Origin: Antribacter gilvus
Lineage (GTDB): Bacteria > Actinomycetota > Actinomycetes > Actinomycetales > Cellulomonadaceae
Direction of reading: 5' to 3'
Length of the DNA: 64,000 nucleotides
Assembly: GCF_003946865.1 (NCBI RefSeq)
Contig: NZ_QXTH01000002.1
Location: 248,001 to 312,000, forward strand
Within the stretch, counting starts at the first letter, position 1; every line of letters begins with the position of its first letter. Positions 47,022-55,218 of the stretch are shown here, in pieces. Made by a program: the position numbers and the translations under genes. Below the pieces are notes generated by a model. It was not told the origin of the DNA. It saw only the letters and a program-made list of their open reading frames with translations, and searched no databases.

Positions 47022-49223
47022 GTGACGTCCCCCGCACCTGCCTCCGTCGTGCCCCCAGCCGAGGGGCTCCGGGGCGACGGTCCTACGAGGCGGGCCGGCG
47101 GACGGATCGGCGAGATCGACGGGCTGCGCGGCCTCGCCCTGACCCTCGTCGTGCTGTTCCACCTGTTCGGCGCCGGCCGCGTCTCCGGCGGGGTCGACGT
47201 CTTCCTCACGCTGTCCGGCTTCCTCGCCACCCGGGCCCTGCTGTCCCGCGCCGGGTCGGGACGCCTGCAGCTGGCCGCCCACTACGGACGCACGCTGGCC
47301 CGTCTGGCGCCGCCCGCCCTCGTGGTCCTGCTCGCCGTCACGGCGGGCACGGTGCTGCTGCTCTCGCCGGCCCGCTGGCCCGAGGTGCTGCGCGAGGTGG
47401 GCGCCTCGGCGACCTTCCGGGAGAACTGGCAGCTCATCGGGGGCCAGCTCGCGTACGGGGCGGCCGGGCCTGACGCGAGCCCGCTGCAGCACTTCTGGTC
47501 CCTTTCCGTGCAGGGCCAGTTCTTCGCGGTCTGGCCGCCCGTGGTCCTGCTCTGCGTCGTCGTGGCGGAGCGCCGGGCCCGGCGGTCGCGCACCCGGCTG
47601 ACGCCCGCCCGCGCGCTCGGGCTCGTGGCCGGCGCAGCCACCGTCGCGTCCTTCGCGTACGCGCAGTGGCTCGTCACCGTGGACCAGCCCATCGCCTACT
47701 TCAGCACCTGGTCCCGCTTCTGGGAGCTGGGCGCCGGCGTGCTCCTGGCGCTGGCCCTCGGCCGCCTGCAGATGGCCCCGGCCCTGGTGGACGGCCGGGT
47801 ACGTGCGGTGCTCGGCTGGACCGGGCTCGCACTGATCGTGGGCTGCGGGTTCGCCGTGGACGGCGCCCGCGCGTTCCCCGGCCCATGGACGCTCCTGCCG
47901 GTGGGCGGCGCGCTGCTGGTGGTGCTCGGCTCCGGCGACGGGTCCGGCACCGGCGCCGGCGCCGGGTCACGCTGGTCCCCCGCACGGGCCCTGGAGGGAC
48001 GGGCGCTGCGCTGGGTGGCCGACGTGTCGTACGCGCTCTACCTGTGGCACTGGCCGGTGCTCGTGCTCTGGCTGGCCGCGAGCGGGGAGACCACGGTCGG
48101 CCCGGCGGGCGGCGCCCTCGTCCTGGCCGTCTCCGTGGTGCTCGCCTGGGTCACGACGCGGTTCGTCGCGGACCCCGTGCTGCGCCGGATCCGGGGCGAC
48201 GGCCCGGTACCCGCCGGGACGCGCCCCCGGCGCCCCGCCCGCGGCGTACGCACCCTCGCCGTCCTGGCCACCGCGAGCCTGCTGGTCAGCGCGGGGGCGA
48301 CCGGGGCGGCGTCGGCCCACGACGAGCGCCTCGAGCGCGAGCGGCACGCGCTCCTGGCGCCGTCCGCGGACCATCCGGGCGCGGCGGTGCTCGCCCCGGG
48401 CGGGCCCGTACCGGCGGCGGGCGTGGCGATCCGTCCTGCCACCTACCTGGCAGCCAAGGACCGCCCGCACCTCGACGACTGCGCGCAGGGTGGGATCCAG
48501 GACGACAGCGTGGTCTCGTGCGTGGTCGCCACACCGCACACCACGCCCACCGCCCGGGTCCTCGTGGTGGGGGCGTCGCACGAGCAGCAGTGGCTCGGCC
48601 CCCTCGTCCGCGTGGCCGACGGCGCGGGCTGGGAGGTGACGGTGATGATCAAGCACGGCTGCCGGCTGTCGCTGTCCGGCGAGGCGGGCATGAACTATCC
48701 GCCGGCGTGCGCCTCGTGGAACCGTCAGGTGGTCGACCGGGTGGTGGCCGAGCGGCCCGACGCCGTGGTCGTCGTGGGCACGCGGACCTTCGAGGACGGG
48801 CGTGCCGAGACGGTCCTGCCCGGCCAGACGGCGGCCTGGCGCGAGCTCGACGCGGCGGGCGTGCCCGTGGTGGCGCTGCGCGACAACCCGCGCTTCGCCT
48901 GGCGCGTGCCCGACTGCCTCGACCGCCACGGCGCCGACGAGCCGGAGCGCACGGCCGACGCGGTCGTGGCGTGCTCCCGTCAGCGCGCCGGGCAGCTCGC
49001 GGACGTCTCGCCGCTGCTGTCCACGCCGGGCGTCCCCTCGTCGACCGTCGAGGTGGACCTCACGGACCACCTCTGCGGGCCGGTCGTGTGCGAGCCGGTC
49101 GTCGGCAACGTCCTGGCCTACCGGGACGACGACCACCTCACGGGAACCTTCACCGAGACGCTCGCGCCGGCGCTCGGCGCGGCACTGCGCGACCGGGCGC
49201 CGTGGCTGTTCCCGGCCGGATGA
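47022..49223 (+). CDS. OafA/YrhL-type acyltransferase with C-terminal SGNH domain
   Basis: 733 residues. The N-terminal acyltransferase-3 domain (about 25-390) has about ten membrane segments and the catalytic His in GLRGLALTLVVLFHLFGAG. An eleventh helix near 410-430 leads to an extracytoplasmic SGNH-like domain (about 470-733) with the Ser block VLVVGASHEQQWLGPL (GxSH) and the Asp-His block RDDDHLTGTF. This two-domain design O-acetylates cell wall or surface glycans (OafA, OatA-like). Target unknown; the mannose glycan cluster nearby is one candidate. Confidence 0.92.
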   Translation: MTSPAPASVVPPAEGLRGDGPTRRAGGRIGEIDGLRGLALTLVVLFHLFGAGRVSGGVDVFLTLSGFLATRALLSRAGSGRLQLAAHYGRTLARLAPPALVVLLAVTAGTVLLLSPARWPEVLREVGASATFRENWQLIGGQLAYGAAGPDASPLQHFWSLSVQGQFFAVWPPVVLLCVVVAERRARRSRTRLTPARALGLVAGAATVASFAYAQWLVTVDQPIAYFSTWSRFWELGAGVLLALALGRLQMAPALVDGRVRAVLGWTGLALIVGCGFAVDGARAFPGPWTLLPVGGALLVVLGSGDGSGTGAGAGSRWSPARALEGRALRWVADVSYALYLWHWPVLVLWLAASGETTVGPAGGALVLAVSVVLAWVTTRFVADPVLRRIRGDGPVPAGTRPRRPARGVRTLAVLATASLLVSAGATGAASAHDERLERERHALLAPSADHPGAAVLAPGGPVPAAGVAIRPATYLAAKDRPHLDDCAQGGIQDDSVVSCVVATPHTTPTARVLVVGASHEQQWLGPLVRVADGAGWEVTVMIKHGCRLSLSGEAGMNYPPACASWNRQVVDRVVAERPDAVVVVGTRTFEDGRAETVLPGQTAAWRELDAAGVPVVALRDNPRFAWRVPDCLDRHGADEPERTADAVVACSRQRAGQLADVSPLLSTPGVPSSTVEVDLTDHLCGPVVCEPVVGNVLAYRDDDHLTGTFTETLAPALGAALRDRAPWLFPAG

Positions 49224-49256
49224 CGGGCCGCGTCGCACCCGGCAAGGTGCGGGCCA

Positions 49257-49262
49257 TAGGGT
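49257..49262 (+). promoter_or_regulatory. -10 box TAGGGT upstream of the DUF808 gene and its mini-ORF
   Basis: TAGGGT followed by seven bases and the ATG at 49270, the leaderless layout seen elsewhere in this window. Confidence 0.45.
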
Positions 49263-49269
49263 ACGGACC

Positions 49270-49314
49270 ATGGACACACATGGGTGGGAAGAGGTGACCT
49301 CATGGGCGGCCTGA
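49270..49314 (+). CDS. Possible leaderless 14-codon upstream ORF (MDTHGWEEVTSWAA)
   Basis: An ATG at 49270, seven bases after a TAGGGT -10 box, opens 14 codons that end (TGA 49312-49314) just past the ATG of the DUF808 gene at 49302, in another frame. Its AGAGGTGA segment also forms the DUF808 Shine-Dalgarno. Translation of this peptide would pass ribosomes over that site. It may be a coupling or leader peptide, or chance. Confidence 0.3.
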   Translation: MDTHGWEEVTSWAA

Positions 49315-50336
49315 TGGGTCTGCTGGACGACATCGCGGCGCTGGCGAGGCTCGCCGCCGCGTCGATCGACGACGTCGGGGCCGCCGCCGGGAAGGCGACG
49401 ATGAAGGCCGCCGGTGTGGTCGTGGACGACACGGCGGTGACGCCGCAGTACCTGGCGAGCGTCGCAGCCAAGCGCGAGCTGCCCATCGTCAAGAAGATCG
49501 CGATCGGCTCGATCCGCAACAAGCTCCTCTTCATCCTGCCCGCGGCCCTGATCCTGAGCCAGTGGCTGCCGGGCGCGCTCCCGATCATCCTCATGATCGG
49601 CGGCACCTACCTGGCGTTCGAGGGCACCGAGAAGATCTGGCACAAGGTCTCCGGCCACCACGACGCGGAGGTCCCCGCCACCGAGGTGAGCCCCGAGGCG
49701 GAGAAGGTGCTGATCGCCGGCGCGATCCGCACCGACCTCATCCTGTCGGCCGAGATCATGGTGATCGCCCTGGCGGAGGTGGCCGACGAGAGCTTCTGGA
49801 GCCGCCTCGCCATCCTCGTGGTCGTCGCGCTCGTCATCACCATCATCGTGTACGGCGTCGTGGCGGCGATCGTGAAGATGGACGACGTCGGGCTGCGGCT
49901 GGCCCAGCGCGAGTCGAAGACCTCGCAGACCGTCGGCCGGGGCCTCGTCTCGGCGATGCCGAAGGTGCTGGCCGTCATCTCGGTGGTCGGCACGGTGGCC
50001 ATGCTGTGGGTCGGCGGGCACATCCTGCTCGTCAACCTCGGCGCCGACGGCACCGGCTGGATCCCCGCCCCGTACGAGTGGGTGCACCACCTCGAGGAGG
50101 AGATCCTGCACGGCGCCGGTGCGGCCGGCGGCTTCCTCGCCTGGTGCTTCAACACGCTGTGCTCGGCGGTCGTGGGCCTCGTGGTGGGCGCCGTCGTGGT
50201 CGCCGTGATGCACCTGCTGCCCTTCGGCAAGAAGGAGGACCCGCGCACGCAGGTCCACGTGGAGCGCGTGCACCCCGACGAGCCGCAGCCCGAGGTGCCG
50301 CAGCCCGAGGTGCGGGCGGACCCCGACGGCCACTGA
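49302..50336 (+). CDS. DUF808 (YedI-like) membrane protein
   Basis: 344 residues starting MGGLMGLLDDIAALARLAAA with the family block VVVDDTAVTPQYLASVAAKREL. Four to six membrane segments follow (LLFILPAALILSQWLPGALP; LAILVVVALVITIIVYGVVA; VLAVISVVGTVAMLWVGGHI; LCSAVVGLVVGAVVVAVMHL), and EGTEKIWHKVSGHH lies between. The C-terminus is a charged Pro-rich tail. The family is widespread and uncharacterised; YedI is annotated only as an inner membrane protein. The ATG has AGGTGA upstream. It converges on cysN with a 23-base gap. Confidence 0.88.
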   Translation: MGGLMGLLDDIAALARLAAASIDDVGAAAGKATMKAAGVVVDDTAVTPQYLASVAAKRELPIVKKIAIGSIRNKLLFILPAALILSQWLPGALPIILMIGGTYLAFEGTEKIWHKVSGHHDAEVPATEVSPEAEKVLIAGAIRTDLILSAEIMVIALAEVADESFWSRLAILVVVALVITIIVYGVVAAIVKMDDVGLRLAQRESKTSQTVGRGLVSAMPKVLAVISVVGTVAMLWVGGHILLVNLGADGTGWIPAPYEWVHHLEEEILHGAGAAGGFLAWCFNTLCSAVVGLVVGAVVVAVMHLLPFGKKEDPRTQVHVERVHPDEPQPEVPQPEVRADPDGH

Positions 50337-50359
50337 ACCCGCCAGGGCCGAGAAGCGGC

Positions 50360-51670
50360 CTAGAAGCTGTGCGGCAGGCCGCCGATCATGCCCGCCGCGA
50401 CCGTCTTGTTGGTGGCCTCGTCCACGAGGATGAAGGCCCCCGTCTGACGGTTGGTCTGGTACGGGTCCACGAACAACGGCTGCGTGACGCGGAGCTGGAT
50501 CCGGGCGATCTCGTTGAGCCGGATCTCCGTGGCCTCCTCGTCGCGGTGCAGCGAGTTGACGTCGATCCGGTAGCTGATCCCCTTGACCATCGCGCGCGCC
50601 CACCGGGTCGTGTGCTTGATCGCGTACTTCCGGCCCTGGACCAGCGGAGCCGACTCGTCCATCCAGCAGATCTGCGCGTCGAGGTCCTGCGTCACCGTGG
50701 GCGTGTTGTGGGGCCGGCAGATCATGTCGCCGCGCGAGATGTCGATCTCGTCGGCCAGGCGGACGGTCACCGACATGGGCGGGTAGGCCAGGTCGACCGG
50801 CCCGTCGGCGGTCTCGATCGCCTCGATGGTGGTCTCCAGGCCGGACGGCAGCGCGAGGACCCGGTCCCCCGGCTTCATCACGCCCGACGCGACGGTGCCC
50901 GCGTAGCCGCGGTAGTCGCGCGCGTCGTTCTGCTGCGGACGGATCACGTACTGGACCGGGAACCGCACGTCGACGAGGTTGCGGTCGGACGCGACGTGCA
51001 GGCGCTCGAGGTGCGACAGGAGCGGCGCTCCGTCGAACCAGGGCATGTTCTGCGACCGGTTCACCACGTTGTCGCCCGCGAGGGCGCTCATCGGGATGAA
51101 CGTGAGGTCGGCGACGCGGAGCCGGGCGGCGAACTGCGTGAACTCCGCGCGGATCGACTCGTAGACGTCCTCCGACCAGTCGACGAGGTCCATCTTGTTG
51201 ATGCAGACCACCACGTGCGGCACGCCCAGGAGGGTGGCCAGGAACGTGTGCCGGCGGGACTGCTCCAGCACGCCCTTGCGGGCGTCCACGAGGATCAGCG
51301 CCACGTCCGCCGTCGAGGCGCCCGTGACCATGTTCCGGGTGTACTGGATGTGGCCCGGGGTGTCCGCGATGATGAACTTGCGCCGCGGCGTCGCGAAGTA
51401 GCGGTACGCCACGTCGATCGTGATGCCCTGCTCCCGCTCGGCGCGCAGGCCGTCGGTGAGCAGCGCCAGGTCGGTGTAGTCGTTGCCCCTGTCCCGGCTC
51501 ACCTGCTCCACGGACTCGAGCTGGTCGGCGAAGATCGACTTGCTGTCGTAGAGCAGGCGGCCGATCAGCGTGGACTTGCCGTCGTCCACCGAGCCCGCCG
51601 TGGCGAACCGCAGCAGGTCGGTGGTCTGCTCGGCGGCCGGGGCCGCCTCCTCCATCGTCCGGGTCCCCAT
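50360..51670 (-). CDS. cysN: Sulfate adenylyltransferase subunit 1 (GTPase)
   Basis: 436 residues. An EF-Tu-like GTPase that powers ATP sulfurylase: G1 FATAGSVDDGKSTLIGRLLY near residue 25, switch region EREQGITIDVAYRYF, G3 DTPGHIQYTRNMVTGAS, G4 INKMDLVDW, then two beta-barrel domains. It lacks the C-terminal APS kinase fusion found in mycobacterial CysNC; a separate kinase gene is at 53.6 kb. Its ATG overlaps the cysD stop by one base (TGATG), so CysD and CysN are made together. Confidence 0.95.
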   Translation of the reverse strand: MGTRTMEEAAPAAEQTTDLLRFATAGSVDDGKSTLIGRLLYDSKSIFADQLESVEQVSRDRGNDYTDLALLTDGLRAEREQGITIDVAYRYFATPRRKFIIADTPGHIQYTRNMVTGASTADVALILVDARKGVLEQSRRHTFLATLLGVPHVVVCINKMDLVDWSEDVYESIRAEFTQFAARLRVADLTFIPMSALAGDNVVNRSQNMPWFDGAPLLSHLERLHVASDRNLVDVRFPVQYVIRPQQNDARDYRGYAGTVASGVMKPGDRVLALPSGLETTIEAIETADGPVDLAYPPMSVTVRLADEIDISRGDMICRPHNTPTVTQDLDAQICWMDESAPLVQGRKYAIKHTTRWARAMVKGISYRIDVNSLHRDEEATEIRLNEIARIQLRVTQPLFVDPYQTNRQTGAFILVDEATNKTVAAGMIGGLPHSF

Positions 51671-52569
51671 CAGAAGTACCCCTCCTTCTTGCGGTCCTCC
51701 ATGGCGGCCTCGCTGACCTTGTCGTCGCCCCGCGTGGCGCCGCGCTCCGTCAGCCGGACCGCCGCCACCTCCTCGACGATCTCGCGCAGCGTGCCGGCGG
51801 TGGACTCCACCGCGGCCGTCAGGTTCGCGTCGCCCACCGTGCGGTAGCGCACGCTCCGCACCTCCGCCGTCTCGCCGTCGCGCAGCGGCGTGAACTCGTT
51901 GACGGCGAACAGCATCCCGCCCCGGTCCACGACCTCGCGCTCCGCGGCGAAGTACAGCTCCGGGAGGTCGATGCCCTCCGCCTCGATGTACGACCAGATG
52001 TCCAGCTCGGTCCAGTTCGACAGCGGGAAGACCCGGATCGACTCGCCCTGGTGCACCCGCCCGTTGTACAGGTTCCAGATCTCGGGGCGCTGGTTCTTGG
52101 GGTCCCACTGCCCGAAGTCGTCGCGGAACGAGAAGACGCGCTCCTTGGCGCGTGCCTTCTCCTCGTCGCGGCGCCCGCCGCCGAACAGCGCGTCGAAGCC
52201 GTGCTTCTCGGCCGCCTCCAGGAGCACCGGGGTCTGGATCCGGTTCCGGGAGCCGTTGGGCTCCTCCTGGACGAGGCCGCGGTCGATCGCCTCCTGCACG
52301 GACGCGACGACCATCTGCACGCCCACGCGGTCCACCCAGCGGTCCCGGCACGCCAGCACCTCGGCGAAGTTCAGGCCGGTGTCGACGTGCATGATCGGGA
52401 ACGGCACCCGCGCCGGCGCGAACGCCTTCGTGGCGAGGTGGAGCATCACGATCGAGTCCTTGCCGCCGGAGAACAGCAGACACGGGCGCCGCATCTCGGC
52501 AACCACCTCCCGAAGGATGTGGATGCTCTCCGCCTCCAGGCTGCGCAGCTGGCTCAGCACGTGGTTCAC
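51670..52569 (-). CDS. cysD: Sulfate adenylyltransferase subunit 2
   Basis: 299 residues from a GTG at 52569 overlapping the cysQ stop (GTGA). An ATP-PPi-loop enzyme forming adenosine 5'-phosphosulfate from ATP and sulfate. Seen: LSQLRSLEAESIHILREV, the PP-loop LLFSGGKDSIVMLHLATKAF, PIMHVDTGLNF, and GGRRDEEKARAKERVFSFRD. It pairs with CysN. The order cysQ-cysD-cysN on one transcript puts PAPS removal and APS synthesis under common control. Confidence 0.96.
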   Translation of the reverse strand: MNHVLSQLRSLEAESIHILREVVAEMRRPCLLFSGGKDSIVMLHLATKAFAPARVPFPIMHVDTGLNFAEVLACRDRWVDRVGVQMVVASVQEAIDRGLVQEEPNGSRNRIQTPVLLEAAEKHGFDALFGGGRRDEEKARAKERVFSFRDDFGQWDPKNQRPEIWNLYNGRVHQGESIRVFPLSNWTELDIWSYIEAEGIDLPELYFAAEREVVDRGGMLFAVNEFTPLRDGETAEVRSVRYRTVGDANLTAAVESTAGTLREIVEEVAAVRLTERGATRGDDKVSEAAMEDRKKEGYF

Positions 52570-53501
52570 GACCGGGCCCCCTCCTTGTTCTCGGACCTGA
52601 TGTTCTCGGACACTCCCTGCACCCCGACCGACGCCAGCAGCTCTCGCAGCCGGGCCTCGACCGGGGACGGACACACCACCAGGTCGGGCAGCCAGGGGTC
52701 CGGCCTGTTGTACTCCAGCGCCGACCCGTCCAGGCGCGTGCACACCAGCCCGGCGGCCTCGGCCACCGCGACCGGGGCGGCCGAGTCCCACTCGAACTGC
52801 CCGCCGCTGTGCACGTACGCGTCGGCCTCGCCCGACACGACGGCCATCACCTTGACGCCCGCCGAGCCCATCGGCACCAGCTCCACGTCGCCACGTGCCG
52901 CCAGGGCGGCGACGAACGCGGGGGGCCGGGTCCGGCTGGCCGCGACGCGCAGGGGCCGCCCGGCGACAGGACCGGCGGGCTCGGCCGTCGTGTCCCGTCC
53001 GGGCTCCGCCGTCGAGCGTCCGGGCTCCGCCGTCGAGCGCACGAGCCCGCGGCCCGGCAGCGCGACCGCGCCCGCCGTGAGCCCCGCGCCGCGCTCCCAC
53101 AGGGCCACGTGGACCGCGAAGTCGTCGCGCCACCCGCCGTCGTCGGTGCGCTCGGCAAACTCCCGCGTGCCGTCCAGCGGGTCGATGATCCACACGCGGT
53201 CCGCCGACAGCCGCGCCCGGCCGTCCTCAGCCTCCTCGGACAGGATCGCGTCGCCGGGCCGCGTCGCCGCGAGGGCAGCGGCCAGCCACGCCTGGGCTGC
53301 CGCGTCTCCCGCGTCCTTCAGCGCCCGCGCCTCGAACGCCACACCGGCCGCGTCCACCTCCTGGCGGAGCCCGAGCAGCACCTCGCCCGCGCCGTGCGCG
53401 AGCGCGACGGCGAGCGCCGCGTCGTCGAGCGCGCGGCCAGGCCGCTCGGGGGCCGCAAGGGGCGCGCCGGAGGCGACGGGAGAGCTGTCCGGGGAGGGCA
53501 T
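52566..53501 (-). CDS. cysQ: 3'(2'),5'-bisphosphate nucleotidase (inositol monophosphatase family)
   Basis: 311 residues from the ATG at 53501. I prefer this to the longer frame because a TACTGT -10 box lies seven bases upstream. Metal-site motifs: [24 protein letters not shown] and the C-terminal [15 protein letters not shown]. CysQ removes PAP (and PAPS) generated by sulfate assimilation. A local repeat (RSTAEPG twice, then TTAEPAG, near residues 180-200) is an insertion not expected in the fold. First gene of cysQ-cysD-cysN, divergent from the APS kinase gene. Confidence 0.9.
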   Translation of the reverse strand: MPSPDSSPVASGAPLAAPERPGRALDDAALAVALAHGAGEVLLGLRQEVDAAGVAFEARALKDAGDAAAQAWLAAALAATRPGDAILSEEAEDGRARLSADRVWIIDPLDGTREFAERTDDGGWRDDFAVHVALWERGAGLTAGAVALPGRGLVRSTAEPGRSTAEPGRDTTAEPAGPVAGRPLRVAASRTRPPAFVAALAARGDVELVPMGSAGVKVMAVVSGEADAYVHSGGQFEWDSAAPVAVAEAAGLVCTRLDGSALEYNRPDPWLPDLVVCPSPVEARLRELLASVGVQGVSENIRSENKEGARS

Positions 53502-53508
53502 GGTGGCC

Positions 53509-53514
53509 ACAGTA
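53509..53514 (-). promoter_or_regulatory. -10 box TACTGT for leaderless cysQ-cysD-cysN
   Basis: TACTGT on the minus strand ends seven bases before the cysQ ATG. Its divergent partner is at 53616. The roughly 100 bases between them would carry any shared sulfur regulation. Confidence 0.5.
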
Positions 53515-53615
53515 TGCGCAGAGGAGTGCGGTGCGTGCGCCGTGTGCCCGAACCTCGGACGCCCGTGAGACGCCTCTCCGGCGGTCCCCGAGGGCATCGG
53601 CGGGCCCGGAGGAGC

Positions 53616-53621
53616 TATCGT
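53616..53621 (+). promoter_or_regulatory. -10 box TATCGT for the leaderless APS kinase gene
   Basis: TATCGT followed after 8 bases by the ATG at 53630; no Shine-Dalgarno for that ATG. Confidence 0.5.
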
Positions 53622-53629
53622 CGCCGTCG

Positions 53630-54973
53630 ATGGAACCCATTCCCCGCGCCTATCCGCCGGTCCCAGCCGCCGTGGCCACGCACGTCCTGTCCGCCGACGA
53701 GCTGGACCTCCTCGAGCTCGCCCTCGGCGGCGCGCTCCCCGCGTCCGGGCTGGCTCGTGCCGTGGTGCCCGACGCCGTCCCGGGCACCCCGGGAGGCCAC
53801 GTCGCCTGCCTGTTGACGGACCAGGAGAACACCCCGCTCGCCCGGCTGACCGGCGCGGGCGACGGCGACGCCCGCAGGTGGACGCTCGAACCCCTCAAGC
53901 CGCTCCCCGTGGGCACCGGCCCGCAGTGGGACCCGGCCCTGCGCCGTCCGGCGCGGGACGTGGCGGCGGACGGCGTCGAGACGCGGGCCGTGGTCGTCAC
54001 CGAGGTGCCCGCGCGGGACGACGAGGGGACCCTCACCGCGCCGTCGGCCCTGGGTCCGCGCACCCTGCTGCTCGTCCCCGTCTCCCGGGCGGCCACACCT
54101 GGTCGGGTCGGCGCACCGGGCCTGGTCCGGGCCGTCACGGCGCTCGCCGGGTCGCTCGCCCAGACCGCCGAGGCCCGAGCCGCAGAGGCCCGCCACGGCA
54201 ACGCCGGCGGCCGCGTGGAGGTCGTCGCCGTGCCGTGGCCGGCGCGGCCGCCGTCGGGCACCACGCTCGCCGACGTGGCGGCGCGCTACGGGGCGGCGAA
54301 CGTCGTCGACCTGGTCGCGGAGCGGACGGCGGACGTCCGCGGCCGGCTCGCGGAGGTGCCCACCGCCCACGAGCGGGCCGTGCGGGAGGCATACCCGCCG
54401 GCGTCGGCCGAGGAGGTGCTGCGCGCCGCCCGTGCCGGACACGCTCGTGGCGCCGTGGTGTTCTTCACCGGCCTGTCGGGCTCCGGCAAGTCCACGGTGG
54501 CCCGGGCGCTCGCCGAGCAGCTGGACGACGACGGCCGCAGCACCACCCTGCTCGACGGCGACGCCGTGCGCCACCACCTCTCGAAGGGGCTCGGCTTCGA
54601 CCGCGCGTCGCGCGAGACCAACGTGGAGCGGATCGGCTACGTCGCGTCCCTGGTGGCCAAGCACGGCGGGGTCGCCGTCGCGGCGCCGATCGCGCCCTTC
54701 GCGGTGAGCCGCGCGCGGGCCCGCGCCCTGGCCGAGGCCGAGGGCGCGCTGTTCCTGCTGGTGCACGTGTCGACGCCGCTGGAGGTCTGCGAGGCGCGCG
54801 ACCGCAAGGGCCTCTACGCCAAGGCCCGCGCGGGCGAGATCCCCGACTTCACCGGGATCTCGTCGCCGTACGAGGTGCCGGCGGACGCGGACGTCACGCT
54901 CGACACCTCGCAGGTCTCCGTCGACGACGCCGTCGCCATGGTCCGCGCGGCCCTGGAGGCCGCCCTCCGCTGA
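53630..54973 (+). CDS. cysC: Adenylyl-sulfate kinase with a degenerate ATP-sulfurylase-like N-terminal region
   Basis: 447 residues. The C-terminal APS kinase (about 275-447) is intact: P-loop [55 protein letters not shown], and the PAPS-binding [22 protein letters not shown] with FTGISSPYE. It makes PAPS from APS and ATP. The N-terminal 270 residues resemble the beta-rich N-domain of fused ATP sulfurylases ([18 protein letters not shown]) but lack the QxRNPxHRxH and GRDHAG nucleotide motifs, so that half should be inactive as a sulfurylase. Active sulfurylase is encoded by the divergent cysDN. The ATG at 53630 fits a leaderless start. Confidence 0.88.
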   Translation: MEPIPRAYPPVPAAVATHVLSADELDLLELALGGALPASGLARAVVPDAVPGTPGGHVACLLTDQENTPLARLTGAGDGDARRWTLEPLKPLPVGTGPQWDPALRRPARDVAADGVETRAVVVTEVPARDDEGTLTAPSALGPRTLLLVPVSRAATPGRVGAPGLVRAVTALAGSLAQTAEARAAEARHGNAGGRVEVVAVPWPARPPSGTTLADVAARYGAANVVDLVAERTADVRGRLAEVPTAHERAVREAYPPASAEEVLRAARAGHARGAVVFFTGLSGSGKSTVARALAEQLDDDGRSTTLLDGDAVRHHLSKGLGFDRASRETNVERIGYVASLVAKHGGVAVAAPIAPFAVSRARARALAEAEGALFLLVHVSTPLEVCEARDRKGLYAKARAGEIPDFTGISSPYEVPADADVTLDTSQVSVDDAVAMVRAALEAALR

Positions 54974-54976
54974 CCA

Positions 54977-55015
54977 CCGAGGTAGTGACCTCGTCGGACG
55001 AAGTCACTACCTCGG
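54977..55015. repeat. Interspersed palindrome between convergent genes
   Basis: Arms 54977-54995 and 54997-55015 (core CGAGGTAGTGACCTCGTC), one base between, one C/A mismatch in 19. The inner triplet is GAC/GTC. It starts 3 bases past the APS kinase stop, with the Trm112-like gene ending 14 bases beyond on the other strand. Confidence 0.82.
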
Positions 55016-55029
55016 CAGGGGCTGCGCGC

Positions 55030-55218
55030 TCACAGCGGGCGGGCGTCACTCTCCAGCAGCACCGGGATGCCGTCGCGGACGGGGTAGGCCAAGGGCCGCT
55101 CGGGGTCCGTCGAGTGGAGCTCCGGCTCCCCCGCCGGTCCGACGCCGTCCACCAGCTCCGCGCGCGTGACGGGGCAGCGCAGGATCGCGCGCACCCAGGG
55201 TTCGATGGTGGAGCTCAT
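55030..55218 (-). CDS. Trm112-family protein lacking most zinc cysteines
   Basis: 62 residues (MSSTIEPWVRAILRCPVTRA, ending YPVRDGIPVLLESDARPL). The fold signature ILRCP...YPVRDGIPVLL is that of Trm112/UPF0434 proteins, which activate methyltransferases in eukaryotes and archaea. Only one of the usual four zinc ligands remains (Cys15); the partners are replaced (CPVT, LHS). Bacterial members often have such loss, and their role is unclear. The ATG overlaps the pmm stop (ATGA). Linkage to phosphomannomutase and manA is conserved in actinobacteria. Confidence 0.85.
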   Translation of the reverse strand: MSSTIEPWVRAILRCPVTRAELVDGVGPAGEPELHSTDPERPLAYPVRDGIPVLLESDARPL

